Made by a program: the position numbers and the translations under genes. From Pedobacter nototheniae (GTDB taxonomy: Bacteria > Bacteroidota > Bacteroidia > Sphingobacteriales > Sphingobacteriaceae): 64,000 nt of DNA. Positions 8,644 through 17,310 of this stretch are shown here, piece by piece (within the stretch, counting starts at the first letter, position 1; every line of letters begins with the position of its first letter). Below the pieces are notes generated by a model. That model saw only the letters and a program-made list of their open reading frames with translations. It was not told the origin of the DNA and ran no database searches. The DNA is taken from the NCBI RefSeq assembly GCF_004335085.1, contig NZ_RQRS01000022.1, positions 37,134-101,133 of the forward strand, written 5' to 3'.

Positions 8644-8886
8644 ATGAATATAGATAAATTAGTAAACGAAGTTATTCCCCCTGCTGACTATAGTCACAGA
8701 AATGGATTCAATAATATTCCTATAATCTCAAAAACAATTAACTACTTAACAAGAACAATCAGTTACTTAGCGAAAACAAACAACAGCCAGGAGTTAATTA
8801 CACTCCCCAGCTCACTGTATCTCGATAGAAAAAATCGGAATCCCGTTTTAATCCTGTTTAGATACAATTTTGTGCCCTTGATTTGA
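8644..8886 (+). pseudogene. Immunity-gene stub running into an interspersed repeat
   Basis: The frame starts 8 bases after the third tip, where its immunity gene should be. The first 30 or so residues (MNIDKLVNEVIPPADYSHRNGF) look like a normal protein start. From about 8817 the frame lies in repeat sequence that also occurs at 63.1-63.3 kb and yields only a low-complexity tail. I read this as an immunity gene cut off by the repeat. Together with the frameshift in the tip, the last cassette appears dead. Confidence 0.5.
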
Positions 8887-9030
8887 CAATTTTCTTCCTT
8901 CCCTTGTTAAATAAACCTAAGGGACCGACAGCGGTATCCCGATTTTTCTATCGGGATTTAGCAAAGGGTGGGACTGCATTAGCCAAAAGCTACTGACAGT
9001 GTTTTCCGAAAAAATAATTCGATTCTAACC
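8817..9030 (+). repeat. Interspersed repeat R1, copy at the right border of the RHS island
   Basis: The stretch contains GTTAAATAAACCT, then a CCCGATTTTTCTATCGGG palindrome and TTTAGCAAAGGG with a GGACTGC end. The same order occurs at 63.2 and 63.6 kb in the same orientation. A second, imperfect relative of the palindrome opens the copy. No long coding frame is conserved, so this is a non-coding repeat of unknown mobility. Confidence 0.75.
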
Positions 9031-9076
9031 TTAGTTAAAATAATGGTTGAACCAAAAGCAAGATTTACCCTTACGG

Positions 9077-9136
9077 TTGGTGTTATCGCCAATCGTATAT
9101 AATCATATCATAACCATTACTTAAATCACATTTAGG
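9077..9136 (+). repeat. Interspersed repeat R2, copy 1
   Basis: This 60-bp stretch matches 62979-63047 (TTGGTGTTAT, CAATCG, ATATAATCA, TCATAAC, ATTACTTA, ATCACATTTAG in the same order and orientation) with scattered changes. In both places it lies next to an R1 copy, so R1 and R2 belong together. Confidence 0.7.
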
Positions 9137-9149
9137 TGATACATATGAG

Positions 9150-10061
9150 CTATATTTTAGAATCTATAAATCGAATCACTTCCTCAGTATCATCTGGCTC
9201 AAACCATTTGATCTCTTCATCTCGCCTAAACCAGGTAAGTTGGCGTTTTGCAAAACGACGAGTGTTTTGTTTTATGGCTGATACTGTTGTTTCTAAATCT
9301 ACTTTACCATCTACATAATCAAAAAGCTCAGCATAGCCAACAGTATTTAATGCATTGAACGTTCTATAAGGGAGAAGTGATTTTACTTCATCAAGCAGCC
9401 CCAATTCCATCATTTTATCAACCCTTAAATTAATACGATTGTAGAGGACAGCTCTATCGGTATTTAATCCAATTTTTACAATGTTAAACGGTCTTTGTTT
9501 TTTAGTTGCCGATAACATCGATGATAATTTCTGTCCTGTAGAAAGAAAAACTTCCAACCCACGAATCATTCTTTGAGGGTTCTGCTGATCTACTTTCGCA
9601 AAATACTCAGGATCATATTTCGCAAGTTGAGTTTGAATAGCATTTATTCCTTCGGTTTCAAACTGTTTATTCAGCATTTCCCGAATGGAAAGATCTATTT
9701 CAGGCATTTCATCAAGTCCGTTTACAACAGCATTAATATACAATCCTGAGCCACCAACCATAATTGCAGTATTATGATTACTTAAAATATTGTCGATTGT
9801 TTTTAAACCTTCAACTTCAAAATCACCAGTGCTAAAAAGTTGCGAAACAGAATGTGAATCTATAAAATGATGTTTAGCCGCCGCCAGTTCTTCTGCATCA
9901 GGCTTGGCTGTTCCAATAGCCATTTCCTTAAAAAATTGTCTGCTATCAGCCGAGATAATCTCTGTATTGAAATGATTAGCAAGTGTTATTGCTAGGGCCG
10001 TTTTGCCTATGGCAGTTGGACCAACAACAACAATTAAAGTTTTATTTAGCGACATGCTCAT
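9150..10061 (-). CDS. miaA: tRNA dimethylallyltransferase MiaA
   Basis: MiaA transfers a dimethylallyl group to N6 of A37 in tRNAs that read codons starting with U. The 303-aa protein has the P-loop GPTAIGKT (residues 14-21), the SADSRQFF segment that binds the substrate, the IGTAKP stretch and the conserved GGSGLY and QNPQRMIRGLEV motifs. Length is normal for the family. The start at MSMSLNKT is chosen because the P-loop strand follows directly; a second ATG two codons later is equally possible. The gene stands alone, next to the repeats that bound the RHS island. Confidence 0.97.
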   Translation of the reverse strand: MSMSLNKTLIVVVGPTAIGKTALAITLANHFNTEIISADSRQFFKEMAIGTAKPDAEELAAAKHHFIDSHSVSQLFSTGDFEVEGLKTIDNILSNHNTAIMVGGSGLYINAVVNGLDEMPEIDLSIREMLNKQFETEGINAIQTQLAKYDPEYFAKVDQQNPQRMIRGLEVFLSTGQKLSSMLSATKKQRPFNIVKIGLNTDRAVLYNRINLRVDKMMELGLLDEVKSLLPYRTFNALNTVGYAELFDYVDGKVDLETTVSAIKQNTRRFAKRQLTWFRRDEEIKWFEPDDTEEVIRFIDSKI

Positions 10062-10074
10062 TAATGTATAAAAA

Positions 10075-10101
10075 AACTGCCAGTTTGTTAGGCTGGCAGT
10101 T
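10075..10101 (-). terminator. Rho-independent terminator after the pRiA4b-like gene
   Basis: A perfect 9-bp stem (AACTGCCAG and its complement) with a 9-base loop is followed, read on the minus strand, by a run of six T. It lies 23 bases downstream of the minus-strand gene at 10124 and so separates it from miaA. Confidence 0.85.
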
Positions 10102-10123
10102 GTAAATTTATAGTGCGATTAAA

Positions 10124-10771
10124 TTAATAATCATCTTTGTGGCTGTCTTCTTCATAACTATCGTTATCGGAAAACTCATCGCCAAATTCATCATCTTCTT
10201 CACTTTCATCCTCCTCATCACGTTCTTGCTCATTAATTCCCATTTCGCCCATAGCTTCGAGTTCATCAGTATCTTCAGGAACAAAATTCATTTCATTTAA
10301 GAAATCAAATTCACTACTAGCTGCTGCTCCACGTGGATCTACAGCCTGAGGGCTATTTTGTTCCATTATTTTTGGTGCTTCACCAGTGCTTTTAGCTAAA
10401 AATGGATATTCTATATGAGGATCGGCATCCAAAATAATTTTAATCAACTCAACATGAAAATCGTAAGGACGATCAAAATTATAAATGTAATAGAACTTTT
10501 GGTGCGGATCTTCTATAAAACCACTCAATTTAGATTTCTCCATTAAAACTACGCGATCTTTCTTTCTTTCACTTGGTAAATAAGCAATCTCATCGCCTTT
10601 TAACCAGTTATCAGTACTCACATAAAATGACGAAGGTTTCTCAGCGTTGTAACCTGTAGACTTATGGATTGCCTTATGCAGATCTTCAAACGTTTGGTTT
10701 GATTTAATGTCGATTTCTCTTACAACATCATCAAAATCCTCGAAAGTAATTTTAAATTTATAAATAGCCAT
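10124..10771 (-). CDS. Plasmid pRiA4b ORF-3-like domain protein
   Basis: The N-terminal 115 residues (YKFKITFEDFDDVVREIDI ... TFEDLHKAIHKSTGY ... FYVSTDNW) match the pRiA4b ORF-3-like domain, a small ubiquitin-like fold found in many bacterial proteins of unknown role. The last 60 residues are extremely acidic (runs of Asp and Glu with Ser) and probably disordered. No partner gene is obvious; the neighbours are tRNA genes miaA and cca. Function is unknown. Confidence 0.75.
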   Translation of the reverse strand: MAIYKFKITFEDFDDVVREIDIKSNQTFEDLHKAIHKSTGYNAEKPSSFYVSTDNWLKGDEIAYLPSERKKDRVVLMEKSKLSGFIEDPHQKFYYIYNFDRPYDFHVELIKIILDADPHIEYPFLAKSTGEAPKIMEQNSPQAVDPRGAAASSEFDFLNEMNFVPEDTDELEAMGEMGINEQERDEEDESEEDDEFGDEFSDNDSYEEDSHKDDY

Positions 10772-10879
10772 TATTGTATTTTGGAACCGTAAAAATAAAG
10801 TTAATTTATATTACCGCAAAGCGGAGAATGTCACAAAAAGCTGTTTGTGTTGCTTTACAGCTTATTATCTCCAGTTAAA

Positions 10880-12286
10880 TTATTTATTAACAGGAATTAA
10901 ACCCATTTGTTTTGCCTGATTTAGCATAAAATTAAATGCTTCAGTATAATCGTTTGTAATTTCTCCCTCTAGTATTGCTTCGCGAATGGCATTTTTAATT
11001 AGCCCAACTTCTTTACCTGCATCCAAACCAAAAGTTTCCATAATATCATTACCAGAAATAGGAGGTTGCCAATTGCGAATTTTGTCTCTTTCCTCTACAT
11101 CTTTGAGTTTTTGCTTAACTAACTCGAAGTTGTTGCGATACTTTGTTTTTTTATACTCGTTTTTAGTGGTTACATCGGCATTGCAAAGCATCATTAAGCT
11201 TTCAATTTCCTCGCCTGCATCAAAAAGTAAACGTCTAACGGCTGAGTCTGTTACTACATCTTGAGCCAAAACAATAGGTCTTAAATGTAACTGTACCAGC
11301 TTTTGAACATATTTCATTTTTTCATTAAGTGGCAGTTTCAGTTGTGCAAATATTTTAGGAACCATTCTAGCGCCTTTATCTTCATGCCCATGAAAAGTCC
11401 AGCCGTGCCCTTCTTCAAATCGTTTAGTAGCTGGCTTTGCAATATCATGCAAAATTGCGGCCCAGCGCAACCATAAATCATCTGTATCCGCACAAATGTT
11501 ATCTAAAACTTCCAATGTGTGGTAAAAATTATCTTTATGACCTTTGCCTTTAATCACTTCAACCCCATAAAGTTGCGCCATTTGAGGGAAAATAATATGC
11601 AATAAACCAGTATCAAATAAATGTTTAAAACCAATAGAAGGTTTAGGAGATAAAATGATCTTATTCATTTCATCAGTAATGCGCTCTTTAGAAACAATGC
11701 CAATGCGTTGCTTTTGAAGTTTTATGGCATTAATTGCTGCTGGATCGATGTTAAAGTTAAGTTGAGATGCAAAACGAATTGCCCGCATCATTCTTAATGG
11801 ATCATCAGAAAAAGTAATTTCAGGATCAAGTGGAGTGCGGATAAGTTTATTTTCTAAGTCCTCAATTCCATTGAAAGGATCTAATAACTGGCCGAAATTT
11901 GTAGCATTTAAATTAATGGCCAATGCATTTATGGTAAAATCCCTTCTTAGCTGGTCATCTTCCAAAGTACCATCCTCAACAATAGGTTTGCGAGAATCGG
12001 CACGATATGATTCCTTTCGTGCACCAACAAACTCAACCTCCAAATCGTGATATTTTATATTTGCAGTGCCAAAACTTTTAAAAACAGCAACTTTTGTATT
12101 AAGCTTTTTCCCTACAGCCTCTGCGTAGTCAATCCCACTGCCTACAACAACAACATCAATATCTTTTGAAGGCCGTTTTAAAAATAAATCGCGTACAAAA
12201 CCACCAATTACATATGCTTCGGTTTCAGTTTTATCGGCAATGGCAGATAAGGTTTTAAATATTGGGTTTTGTAGGTGTTGCTGCAT
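10880..12286 (-). CDS. cca: CCA tRNA nucleotidyltransferase / HD-domain protein
   Basis: The N-terminal nucleotidyltransferase domain shows IGGFVRDLFL (from residue 27) and the metal-binding DID (42-44), followed by EFVGARKESY and RRDFTINALA, hallmarks of class II CCA-adding enzymes and poly(A) polymerases. The C-terminal half carries an HD phosphohydrolase motif (AAILHDIAK, His near residue 280) with a following GHEDKGA. The 468-aa length suits the Bacteroidota form that adds or repairs the tRNA 3'-CCA end. Poly(A) polymerase activity cannot be excluded from sequence alone. Confidence 0.92.
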   Translation of the reverse strand: MQQHLQNPIFKTLSAIADKTETEAYVIGGFVRDLFLKRPSKDIDVVVVGSGIDYAEAVGKKLNTKVAVFKSFGTANIKYHDLEVEFVGARKESYRADSRKPIVEDGTLEDDQLRRDFTINALAINLNATNFGQLLDPFNGIEDLENKLIRTPLDPEITFSDDPLRMMRAIRFASQLNFNIDPAAINAIKLQKQRIGIVSKERITDEMNKIILSPKPSIGFKHLFDTGLLHIIFPQMAQLYGVEVIKGKGHKDNFYHTLEVLDNICADTDDLWLRWAAILHDIAKPATKRFEEGHGWTFHGHEDKGARMVPKIFAQLKLPLNEKMKYVQKLVQLHLRPIVLAQDVVTDSAVRRLLFDAGEEIESLMMLCNADVTTKNEYKKTKYRNNFELVKQKLKDVEERDKIRNWQPPISGNDIMETFGLDAGKEVGLIKNAIREAILEGEITNDYTEAFNFMLNQAKQMGLIPVNK

Positions 12287-12352
12287 GAGATTAAAAATAC
12301 ACTGTTAAACCGATGTGACTCGGAAAACAGGAGAAATGCAAAAATAGCAAAA

Positions 12353-12919
12353 TTACTTTCTAATAAATTCAAATTGTCCACCAGGAGATAATTTCATAAT
12401 GGTAGAGGGTTTTTTATTGGATTTATTTTCTTGTTCAAAATCTACAATATAATCTACTGCATCTTTAATTTGCTCATTAATCTCATCAAAATTTTTAGGA
12501 GAAGGATCACCACTTAAATTAGCTGAAGTAGATACAATAGGCTTCCGGAAACGTTGGATAAGTTGTGTACAGAAATCGTGCTTTACTACACGAATGCCAA
12601 CACTTCCATCGGCATTAATTACATTTTTAGCCAGGTTTTTAGCGCCAGAAAAAATAATAGTTAGTGGGTTTTCTGCATACTCAATTAAATCGTAGGCAAC
12701 ATCCGGAACTTCCGAAACGTAACTTTGAAGTTTATTATCTGTATCCAACAAAACAATAAGGCTTTTTTCTGCTGGTCGATTTTTAATTTTAAGTATTTTA
12801 TCTACTGCTTCTTCATTGGTTGCATCACAACCTAAACCCCAAATGGTATCGGTAGGATAAAGGATTACGCCACCGGCTTTTAAAACTTCTAAAGCTTTGT
12901 TTATTTCTTCTTTAAGCAT
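12353..12919 (-). CDS. tsaC: L-threonylcarbamoyladenylate synthase (Sua5/YciO/YrdC family)
   Basis: This enzyme makes threonylcarbamoyl-AMP from threonine, bicarbonate and ATP, the first step of t6A37 formation in tRNA. The 188-aa protein has YPTDTIWGLGCD (21-32), KIKNRP (44-49), a lysine-serine pair at 52-53 and STSANLSGDPSP (from 130), all typical of the YrdC fold. It lacks the C-terminal Sua5 domain, as in TsaC. A -7 box lies 5 bases before the start codon, so the message is probably almost leaderless. Confidence 0.93.
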   Translation of the reverse strand: MLKEEINKALEVLKAGGVILYPTDTIWGLGCDATNEEAVDKILKIKNRPAEKSLIVLLDTDNKLQSYVSEVPDVAYDLIEYAENPLTIIFSGAKNLAKNVINADGSVGIRVVKHDFCTQLIQRFRKPIVSTSANLSGDPSPKNFDEINEQIKDAVDYIVDFEQENKSNKKPSTIMKLSPGGQFEFIRK

Positions 12920-12924
12920 AATAC

Positions 12925-12932
12925 AAAGGTAA
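12925..12932 (-). promoter_or_regulatory. -7 promoter box of tsaC, nearly leaderless
   Basis: Read on the minus strand this is TACCTTTG, an exact TAnnTTTG box. It ends 5 bases before the ATG, so the transcript would begin at or next to the start codon. No start-codon alternative downstream is needed, because the family motif begins at residue 21. Confidence 0.6.
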
Positions 12933-13101
12933 TTTTTTAAAGGTAAATGTTAAATTTTCTAAAATGCTCATAATTTAACATTTAGCAATAAAACATTAAT
13001 TAATTTGCATCGTTGTACGGTAAACAATCTTATTGTAAAAATAGGCTCTAAGTTTATGATTAAACCGTTATTATCGTTATTTTTAATATTATAATTCTGT
13101 T

Positions 13102-13683
13102 ATGAAACACACACAAATAAATCATATGAGAACAACACACAAATTATTAATGCTACTAACCGTTGTAGTGGTGGCATTATCAGCATGCAGCACCTTGCGC
13201 ACTGCTTCAGATTACGATAAAAAAGTAAGTTTTAACAATTACAAAACTTATAATTTTTATGATAAGGGAATAGCCCGATTAAAATTAAACGACCTAGATA
13301 AGCGCAGGATGCTTTCTGCTATTGATGCTGAGATGACCACGAAGGGCTTCACAAAAGCTGAAAATCCAGATTTATTGGTGAATTTAGTGGTAGTGGCTAG
13401 AGAAAGAGTAGATGCTTATGGATCAGGTTTTTATGGACCAGGTTGGGGCTGGGGTTGGGGCTGGCGATCACCTTTTTGGGGCGGAGGCGTAAATTATGTT
13501 GACCAATATATGGAAGGCACAATTATAATAGATTTCCTTGATCCGAAAACCAAAACATTAGTATGGCACGGCCGTGGAAGTGGTTTTAACTTAGATAACT
13601 TTAGAAAAAGAGAAGAAAGAATGAATACTGGAGTAAAAGAAATTTTAGGACAGTATCCACCAAATGCATCAACAAATAATTAA
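13102..13683 (+). CDS. DUF4136 lipoprotein
   Basis: The protein has a lipoprotein signal ending in the lipobox LSAC; the second ATG (13126, MRTTHKLLML) gives a more normal signal length than the first. The mature part shows the DUF4136 pattern (VSFNNYKTYNFYDKG ... LVNLVVV ... GTIIIDFLDPKTKTLVWHGRGSG). In the middle is a striking glycine-tryptophan-rich loop (YGPGWGWGWGWRSPFWGGG). DUF4136 proteins are outer-membrane or periplasmic lipoproteins of unknown function. The stop overlaps by 4 bases the end of the convergent glycosyltransferase gene. Confidence 0.88.
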   Translation: MKHTQINHMRTTHKLLMLLTVVVVALSACSTLRTASDYDKKVSFNNYKTYNFYDKGIARLKLNDLDKRRMLSAIDAEMTTKGFTKAENPDLLVNLVVVARERVDAYGSGFYGPGWGWGWGWRSPFWGGGVNYVDQYMEGTIIIDFLDPKTKTLVWHGRGSGFNLDNFRKREERMNTGVKEILGQYPPNASTNN

Positions 13684-14888
13684 TTGGAGTTTAGCTGATT
13701 GTAGCAATCCATTAATTGTTGAGTAACTAAAGGGCTATTGAATTTTTGAACAAATTCATGGCCCTTTTTTTTCATTTCAAGCTGTTGCTGTTCTGATGAA
13801 AGAATTTGGTTAATGGCTTTTGCCAAAGCATCAGCATCTGTTGGCGAAACGTATAAACTATTTGGGCCGCCTGCTTCTTCTAAACAAGAACCCGTTGCGG
13901 CAACTACAGGAACATTAGAGTATAAAGCTTCTATAATCGGAATGCCAAAACCTTCATAAAATGATGGATAGACAAAAACTGAAGCCATTTGATAAATGCC
14001 AGGCAAATCTGCAAAGGGAATGTTTTTTAGAAAAACAATTCGGTTTTTTAAGCCAAGCTTTTCAATTTCTTTTTCTACTATTTTATAATATTTTGTTGGT
14101 TTTCCAATTACAACCAGCTTATAATCTTCATTAACTTGCTTAAGGGCTTGTACAATTAACTTTAGATTTTTACGCTCTTCAATTGTTCCAACATTAAGAA
14201 TGTATTTTTCTGGTAGTTTATAAGTAGCTTTTATTCTGCTGAGTGTTTCTTTAGTGAAAGCCTTCTTAAAGCTATCATCACAGCTTTGATAAATCACCTG
14301 GATTTTATTCGGATCAATATCGTAAAACTCTATAATATCTGATTTTGTTTTTTCACTAATCGCAATAATTTGATTGGCATGCTTACAGGCGTATTTACTT
14401 TTCAGCAGATATAATTTTCTATCAATATACTTGAAATATTGAGGGAAACGCAGAAATATTAAATCGTGAATGGTTACCATCGATTTAATTCTGGTATGTT
14501 GAATGGCGAAAGGAATTTCGTGACTTAAACCGTGGTATATTTCGACTCCATCTCTACTTAAATCTTTTAAAATATTTAAACTTCTCCAAAGAAATCGACC
14601 ACTTAATGGCAACTTCAGTTCGATGTTTTCATTTTCAAAAAAAGCGTCAATTTGCTTCGCTGATTTAACCTTTGGTGAATAAACAAGATACTTGTTTTCG
14701 GGAAATTGTTTAGCTAAATGTTCAATTAAAGAACGGCTATAGTTTCCAAGTCCAGTTAAATTATTAGCAGCCCGCTTGCCATCGAAACCAATTTTAAGAT
14801 TTAAGCTTAAAGCCGAAAGACCAAAGCTTGGTTGATCAAGCTCGGTACTTTCGGTTTTTTTTGGTTTTGTTTCGCTTTTAGCTTTCAC
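13680..14888 (-). CDS. Glycosyltransferase family 4
   Basis: The 402-aa protein has the GT-B architecture. After a lysine-rich tail of about 30 residues, the acceptor domain starts with KIGFDGKRAANNLTGLGNYSR. The donor-binding domain has NVGTIEERKN, VFLKNIPFADLPGIYQMA and the family signature YPSFYEGFGIPIIEA, followed by VPVVAATGSCLEEAGG. Family 4 enzymes transfer nucleotide-sugar residues with retention to lipids or polysaccharides; the sugar is unknown. No other glycan genes are near, and dapD precedes it by 15 bases, so co-transcription is likely. Confidence 0.9.
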   Translation of the reverse strand: MKAKSETKPKKTESTELDQPSFGLSALSLNLKIGFDGKRAANNLTGLGNYSRSLIEHLAKQFPENKYLVYSPKVKSAKQIDAFFENENIELKLPLSGRFLWRSLNILKDLSRDGVEIYHGLSHEIPFAIQHTRIKSMVTIHDLIFLRFPQYFKYIDRKLYLLKSKYACKHANQIIAISEKTKSDIIEFYDIDPNKIQVIYQSCDDSFKKAFTKETLSRIKATYKLPEKYILNVGTIEERKNLKLIVQALKQVNEDYKLVVIGKPTKYYKIVEKEIEKLGLKNRIVFLKNIPFADLPGIYQMASVFVYPSFYEGFGIPIIEALYSNVPVVAATGSCLEEAGGPNSLYVSPTDADALAKAINQILSSEQQQLEMKKKGHEFVQKFNSPLVTQQLMDCYNQLNSN

Positions 14889-14903
14889 CTTGATGCTTTA
14901 GGC

Positions 14904-15722
14904 TTATACGGCAACGTTATTTTCTCTCAATGCATCATTAAGAGAAGTTTTTTTGTCGGTACTTTCTTTACGTTTACCAATAATTAAAGCGCAAGGAACT
15001 TGATAATCTCCGGCAGGGAATTTTTTTGTATAGCTACCAGGAATTACTACCGAGCGAGCAGGTACAATACCTTTATATTCGATTGGCTCAGGGCCTGTAA
15101 CATCAATAATTTTAGTTGATGCAGTTAAAACTACATTAGCACCTAAAACGGCTTCTCTTTCTACTTTTACACCTTCTACAACAATTGCTCTTGAACCTAA
15201 GAAGCAATCATCTTCTATAATTACAGGAGCAGCTTGTACGGGTTCTAAAACACCACCAATACCAACGCCACCGCTTAAGTGTACGCGTTTTCCAATCTGT
15301 GCACAAGAACCTACAGTGGCCCAAGTATCAACCATTGTACCTTCATCAACATAAGCACCAATATTTACATAAGATGGCATCATGATTACACCTTTAGCTA
15401 AAAATGCACCATAGCGTGCACTTGCCATAGGCACAACACGAACTCCGGTTGCTTTGTAATCGGTTTTTAATTCCATTTTATCATGGTAAACAAAAGGCCC
15501 AACTTTAATTTCTTTCATCTCGCGAATTGGGAAATATAGAATTACAGCTTTTTTAACCCACTCATTAATGCCCCAAGAGTTTAATACAGGCTCTGCTACA
15601 CGAATTTCGCCTTTATCAAGGCCCATAATAACGGCTTCAATGGCTTCGCAATAGTTGCTATATTTTAAAAGGCTTCTGTCTTCCCAGGCGGCTTCAATTA
15701 GTTTCTTTAAATCTGAATACAT
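14904..15722 (-). CDS. dapD: 2,3,4,5-tetrahydropyridine-2,6-dicarboxylate N-succinyltransferase
   Basis: DapD transfers succinyl from succinyl-CoA to tetrahydrodipicolinate in the lysine and diaminopimelate pathway. The 272-aa length is standard. An N-terminal helical part (LKKLIEAAWEDRS) is followed by a left-handed beta helix of hexapeptide repeats (MMPSYVNIGAYVDEGTMVDTW, VGSCAQIGKRVHLSGGVGIGG) and the family segment PVIIEDDCFLGSRAIVVEGV. It runs into the glycosyltransferase gene 15 bases downstream; no other lysine genes are in the window. Confidence 0.96.
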   Translation of the reverse strand: MYSDLKKLIEAAWEDRSLLKYSNYCEAIEAVIMGLDKGEIRVAEPVLNSWGINEWVKKAVILYFPIREMKEIKVGPFVYHDKMELKTDYKATGVRVVPMASARYGAFLAKGVIMMPSYVNIGAYVDEGTMVDTWATVGSCAQIGKRVHLSGGVGIGGVLEPVQAAPVIIEDDCFLGSRAIVVEGVKVEREAVLGANVVLTASTKIIDVTGPEPIEYKGIVPARSVVIPGSYTKKFPAGDYQVPCALIIGKRKESTDKKTSLNDALRENNVAV

Positions 15723-15934
15723 GATGTTTTTAAATTTTACGCAAAATAAATCAATTTTTATCTATTACAGCGATTTCATGTGATAAATATTGTCTATATA
15801 GGGTTAATTGTTTCCATTTAGGTAATAATTGTTTCAATGAGTTAGCCGTAGGAAATGCGCTCTAATTATTAATTAAGCTTGACTTTATAATTTAATTAAC
15901 CGATTTAACAATTAATCAGTTAACCAAAAATTTG

Positions 15935-15942
15935 TATTTTTG
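15935..15942 (+). promoter_or_regulatory. -7 box of the S4-domain gene, leaderless spacing
   Basis: TATTTTTG matches TAnnTTTG exactly and ends 6 bases before ATG 15949. Transcription from it would begin at about the start codon. This also argues against using the TTG at 15940 as start, because that codon lies inside the box. Confidence 0.6.
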
Positions 15943-15948
15943 AATTTT

Positions 15949-16347
15949 ATGACAGAGACAGAGAAACTTAGAATAGATAAATATTTGTGGGCTATAAGGT
16001 TGTTTAAAACCAGAAGTTTAGCTACGGATGCCTGTAAGGCCGGTAGGGTGAAATTGAAAGGGCAAAATATCAAACCATCAGCTATTGTAAAAGTAGGGGA
16101 TGTTTATCAGGTATCTAAAGGGATTGAAAAGAAAATTATTGAAGTGGTTGAACTGTCTTATAATCGTACAGATTCGCCAACGGCTTTAACAAAATATAAG
16201 GATTTAACGCCCGTTGAAGAAACACATGCTTTTAAATCAATGTTTCATTCGCCATCTTTAAAACGCGATCGGGGAACGGGAAGGCCCACCAAAAAGGATA
16301 GGAGAGAAACAGATGATTTAATAGGTGGTATGTTTGAAGACGAGTAG
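15949..16347 (+). CDS. RNA-binding S4 domain protein (HslR-like)
   Basis: The N-terminal 65 residues form an S4 RNA-binding domain (LRIDKYLWAIRLFKTRSLATDACKAG, RVKLKGQNIKPS, VKVGDVYQV). The remainder is basic and probably flexible (SLKRDRGTGRPTKKDRRE). The pattern fits HslR/Hsp15, which in E. coli binds stalled 50S subunits carrying nascent chains. The start at MTETEKLR is chosen over a TTG three codons earlier, because that codon falls within the promoter box. Confidence 0.9.
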   Translation: MTETEKLRIDKYLWAIRLFKTRSLATDACKAGRVKLKGQNIKPSAIVKVGDVYQVSKGIEKKIIEVVELSYNRTDSPTALTKYKDLTPVEETHAFKSMFHSPSLKRDRGTGRPTKKDRRETDDLIGGMFEDE

Positions 16348-16353
16348 TTCTTT

Positions 16354-17121
16354 TCAAGGTTTTAGCATTCGATTTTCAGTTTCTTGAGAATTGATTACCG
16401 CATATTGTAAACTGAAATACCTCATTCTGTAACTCATCATTGCCGTTTTGCCAAGTTTATCAATTAATTTGTAGTTTGCAACAGCACCAACTGCGGCACC
16501 AATAAAAGGAAGCATTTGGGCTAGTTTGGCTAAATCAATATAATCACGGTATTGCTGTTGAAAAGTTAGCCAATCAAATTCGTCGATATTTGTTGGTAAT
16601 TTATGTGCCTTCTCATCCCAGTTCTGCATTTTTACAAAAACATTTTTACTCTCTTCTTTACTTGAAAACGCAAGTTGAAAAATATGGAGAATAAACAAGC
16701 GTTCTCTATAATCTTTTACATCATAACCATACACGGCTGCTATATCGAAAAGCATTTTCATTTTAATGCCTAGTAATAAAGGAAAATCAGCTAAGCTCAT
16801 TAAAAATCCACCTGCGCCAGTAATGCCACCTTCTGCAGCTCCGGTTTTTTTATAGTTCTCTATTTTTTGCTTAATTAAAGCTTCACGATGCATTAATGTT
16901 AAATCCAAAGTAGGTTTGGATGTGGTAAATGTAGAACCAAAAAGTACGGCTTTAACCATTTGCTTAATTGCCGAAGTTATAGCACTATGTACTTTATCAG
17001 GAATGTAGCTGTTAATTTTTTTCTGTACCTTATCGGTAACCTTATTAAAAAGTGAAGGTTTTTGTAAGATTCTAAACTTCCAGAAATCAAGCTCACTACC
17101 TATTTTTTGTTCGTACGTCAT
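16354..17121 (-). CDS. EcsC family protein
   Basis: The 255-aa protein matches the EcsC family: a charged start, an alanine and glycine-rich membrane-proximal region (AAEGGITGAGGFLMSLADFPLLLGIKMKML), and a second hydrophobic region (MLPFIGAAVGAVANYKLIDKL). EcsC of Bacillus is encoded with an ABC exporter, but no transporter is near this gene. It ends 6 bases from the stop of the convergent S4 gene. Cellular role unknown. Confidence 0.85.
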   Translation of the reverse strand: MTYEQKIGSELDFWKFRILQKPSLFNKVTDKVQKKINSYIPDKVHSAITSAIKQMVKAVLFGSTFTTSKPTLDLTLMHREALIKQKIENYKKTGAAEGGITGAGGFLMSLADFPLLLGIKMKMLFDIAAVYGYDVKDYRERLFILHIFQLAFSSKEESKNVFVKMQNWDEKAHKLPTNIDEFDWLTFQQQYRDYIDLAKLAQMLPFIGAAVGAVANYKLIDKLGKTAMMSYRMRYFSLQYAVINSQETENRMLKP

Positions 17122-17267
17122 AAAGAAACAATATTTAGTTAGACGTTAATATTGCTCTTTTTGTTTCAGGCGAAGAATGCTTTTACGTATTTAGTAAAAT
17201 AAATGCTAATCAATGAAGCTCAAAGCCAATTGGGAAAACTTTTGGAAGCATTTTAGAATGAAATAAA

Positions 17268-17299
17268 AAACCGTTTAAAGTTGGTGCTTTAAACGGTTT
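17268..17299 (-). terminator. Terminator after the GG-leader peptide gene
   Basis: A perfect 13-bp stem (AAACCGTTTAAAG and its complement) with a 6-base loop precedes a T-rich stretch on the minus strand. It ends 12 bases downstream of the peptide stop codon, which shows that the small gene is a separate transcription unit. Confidence 0.85.
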
Positions 17300-17310
17300 A
17301 TGTTATAAGT

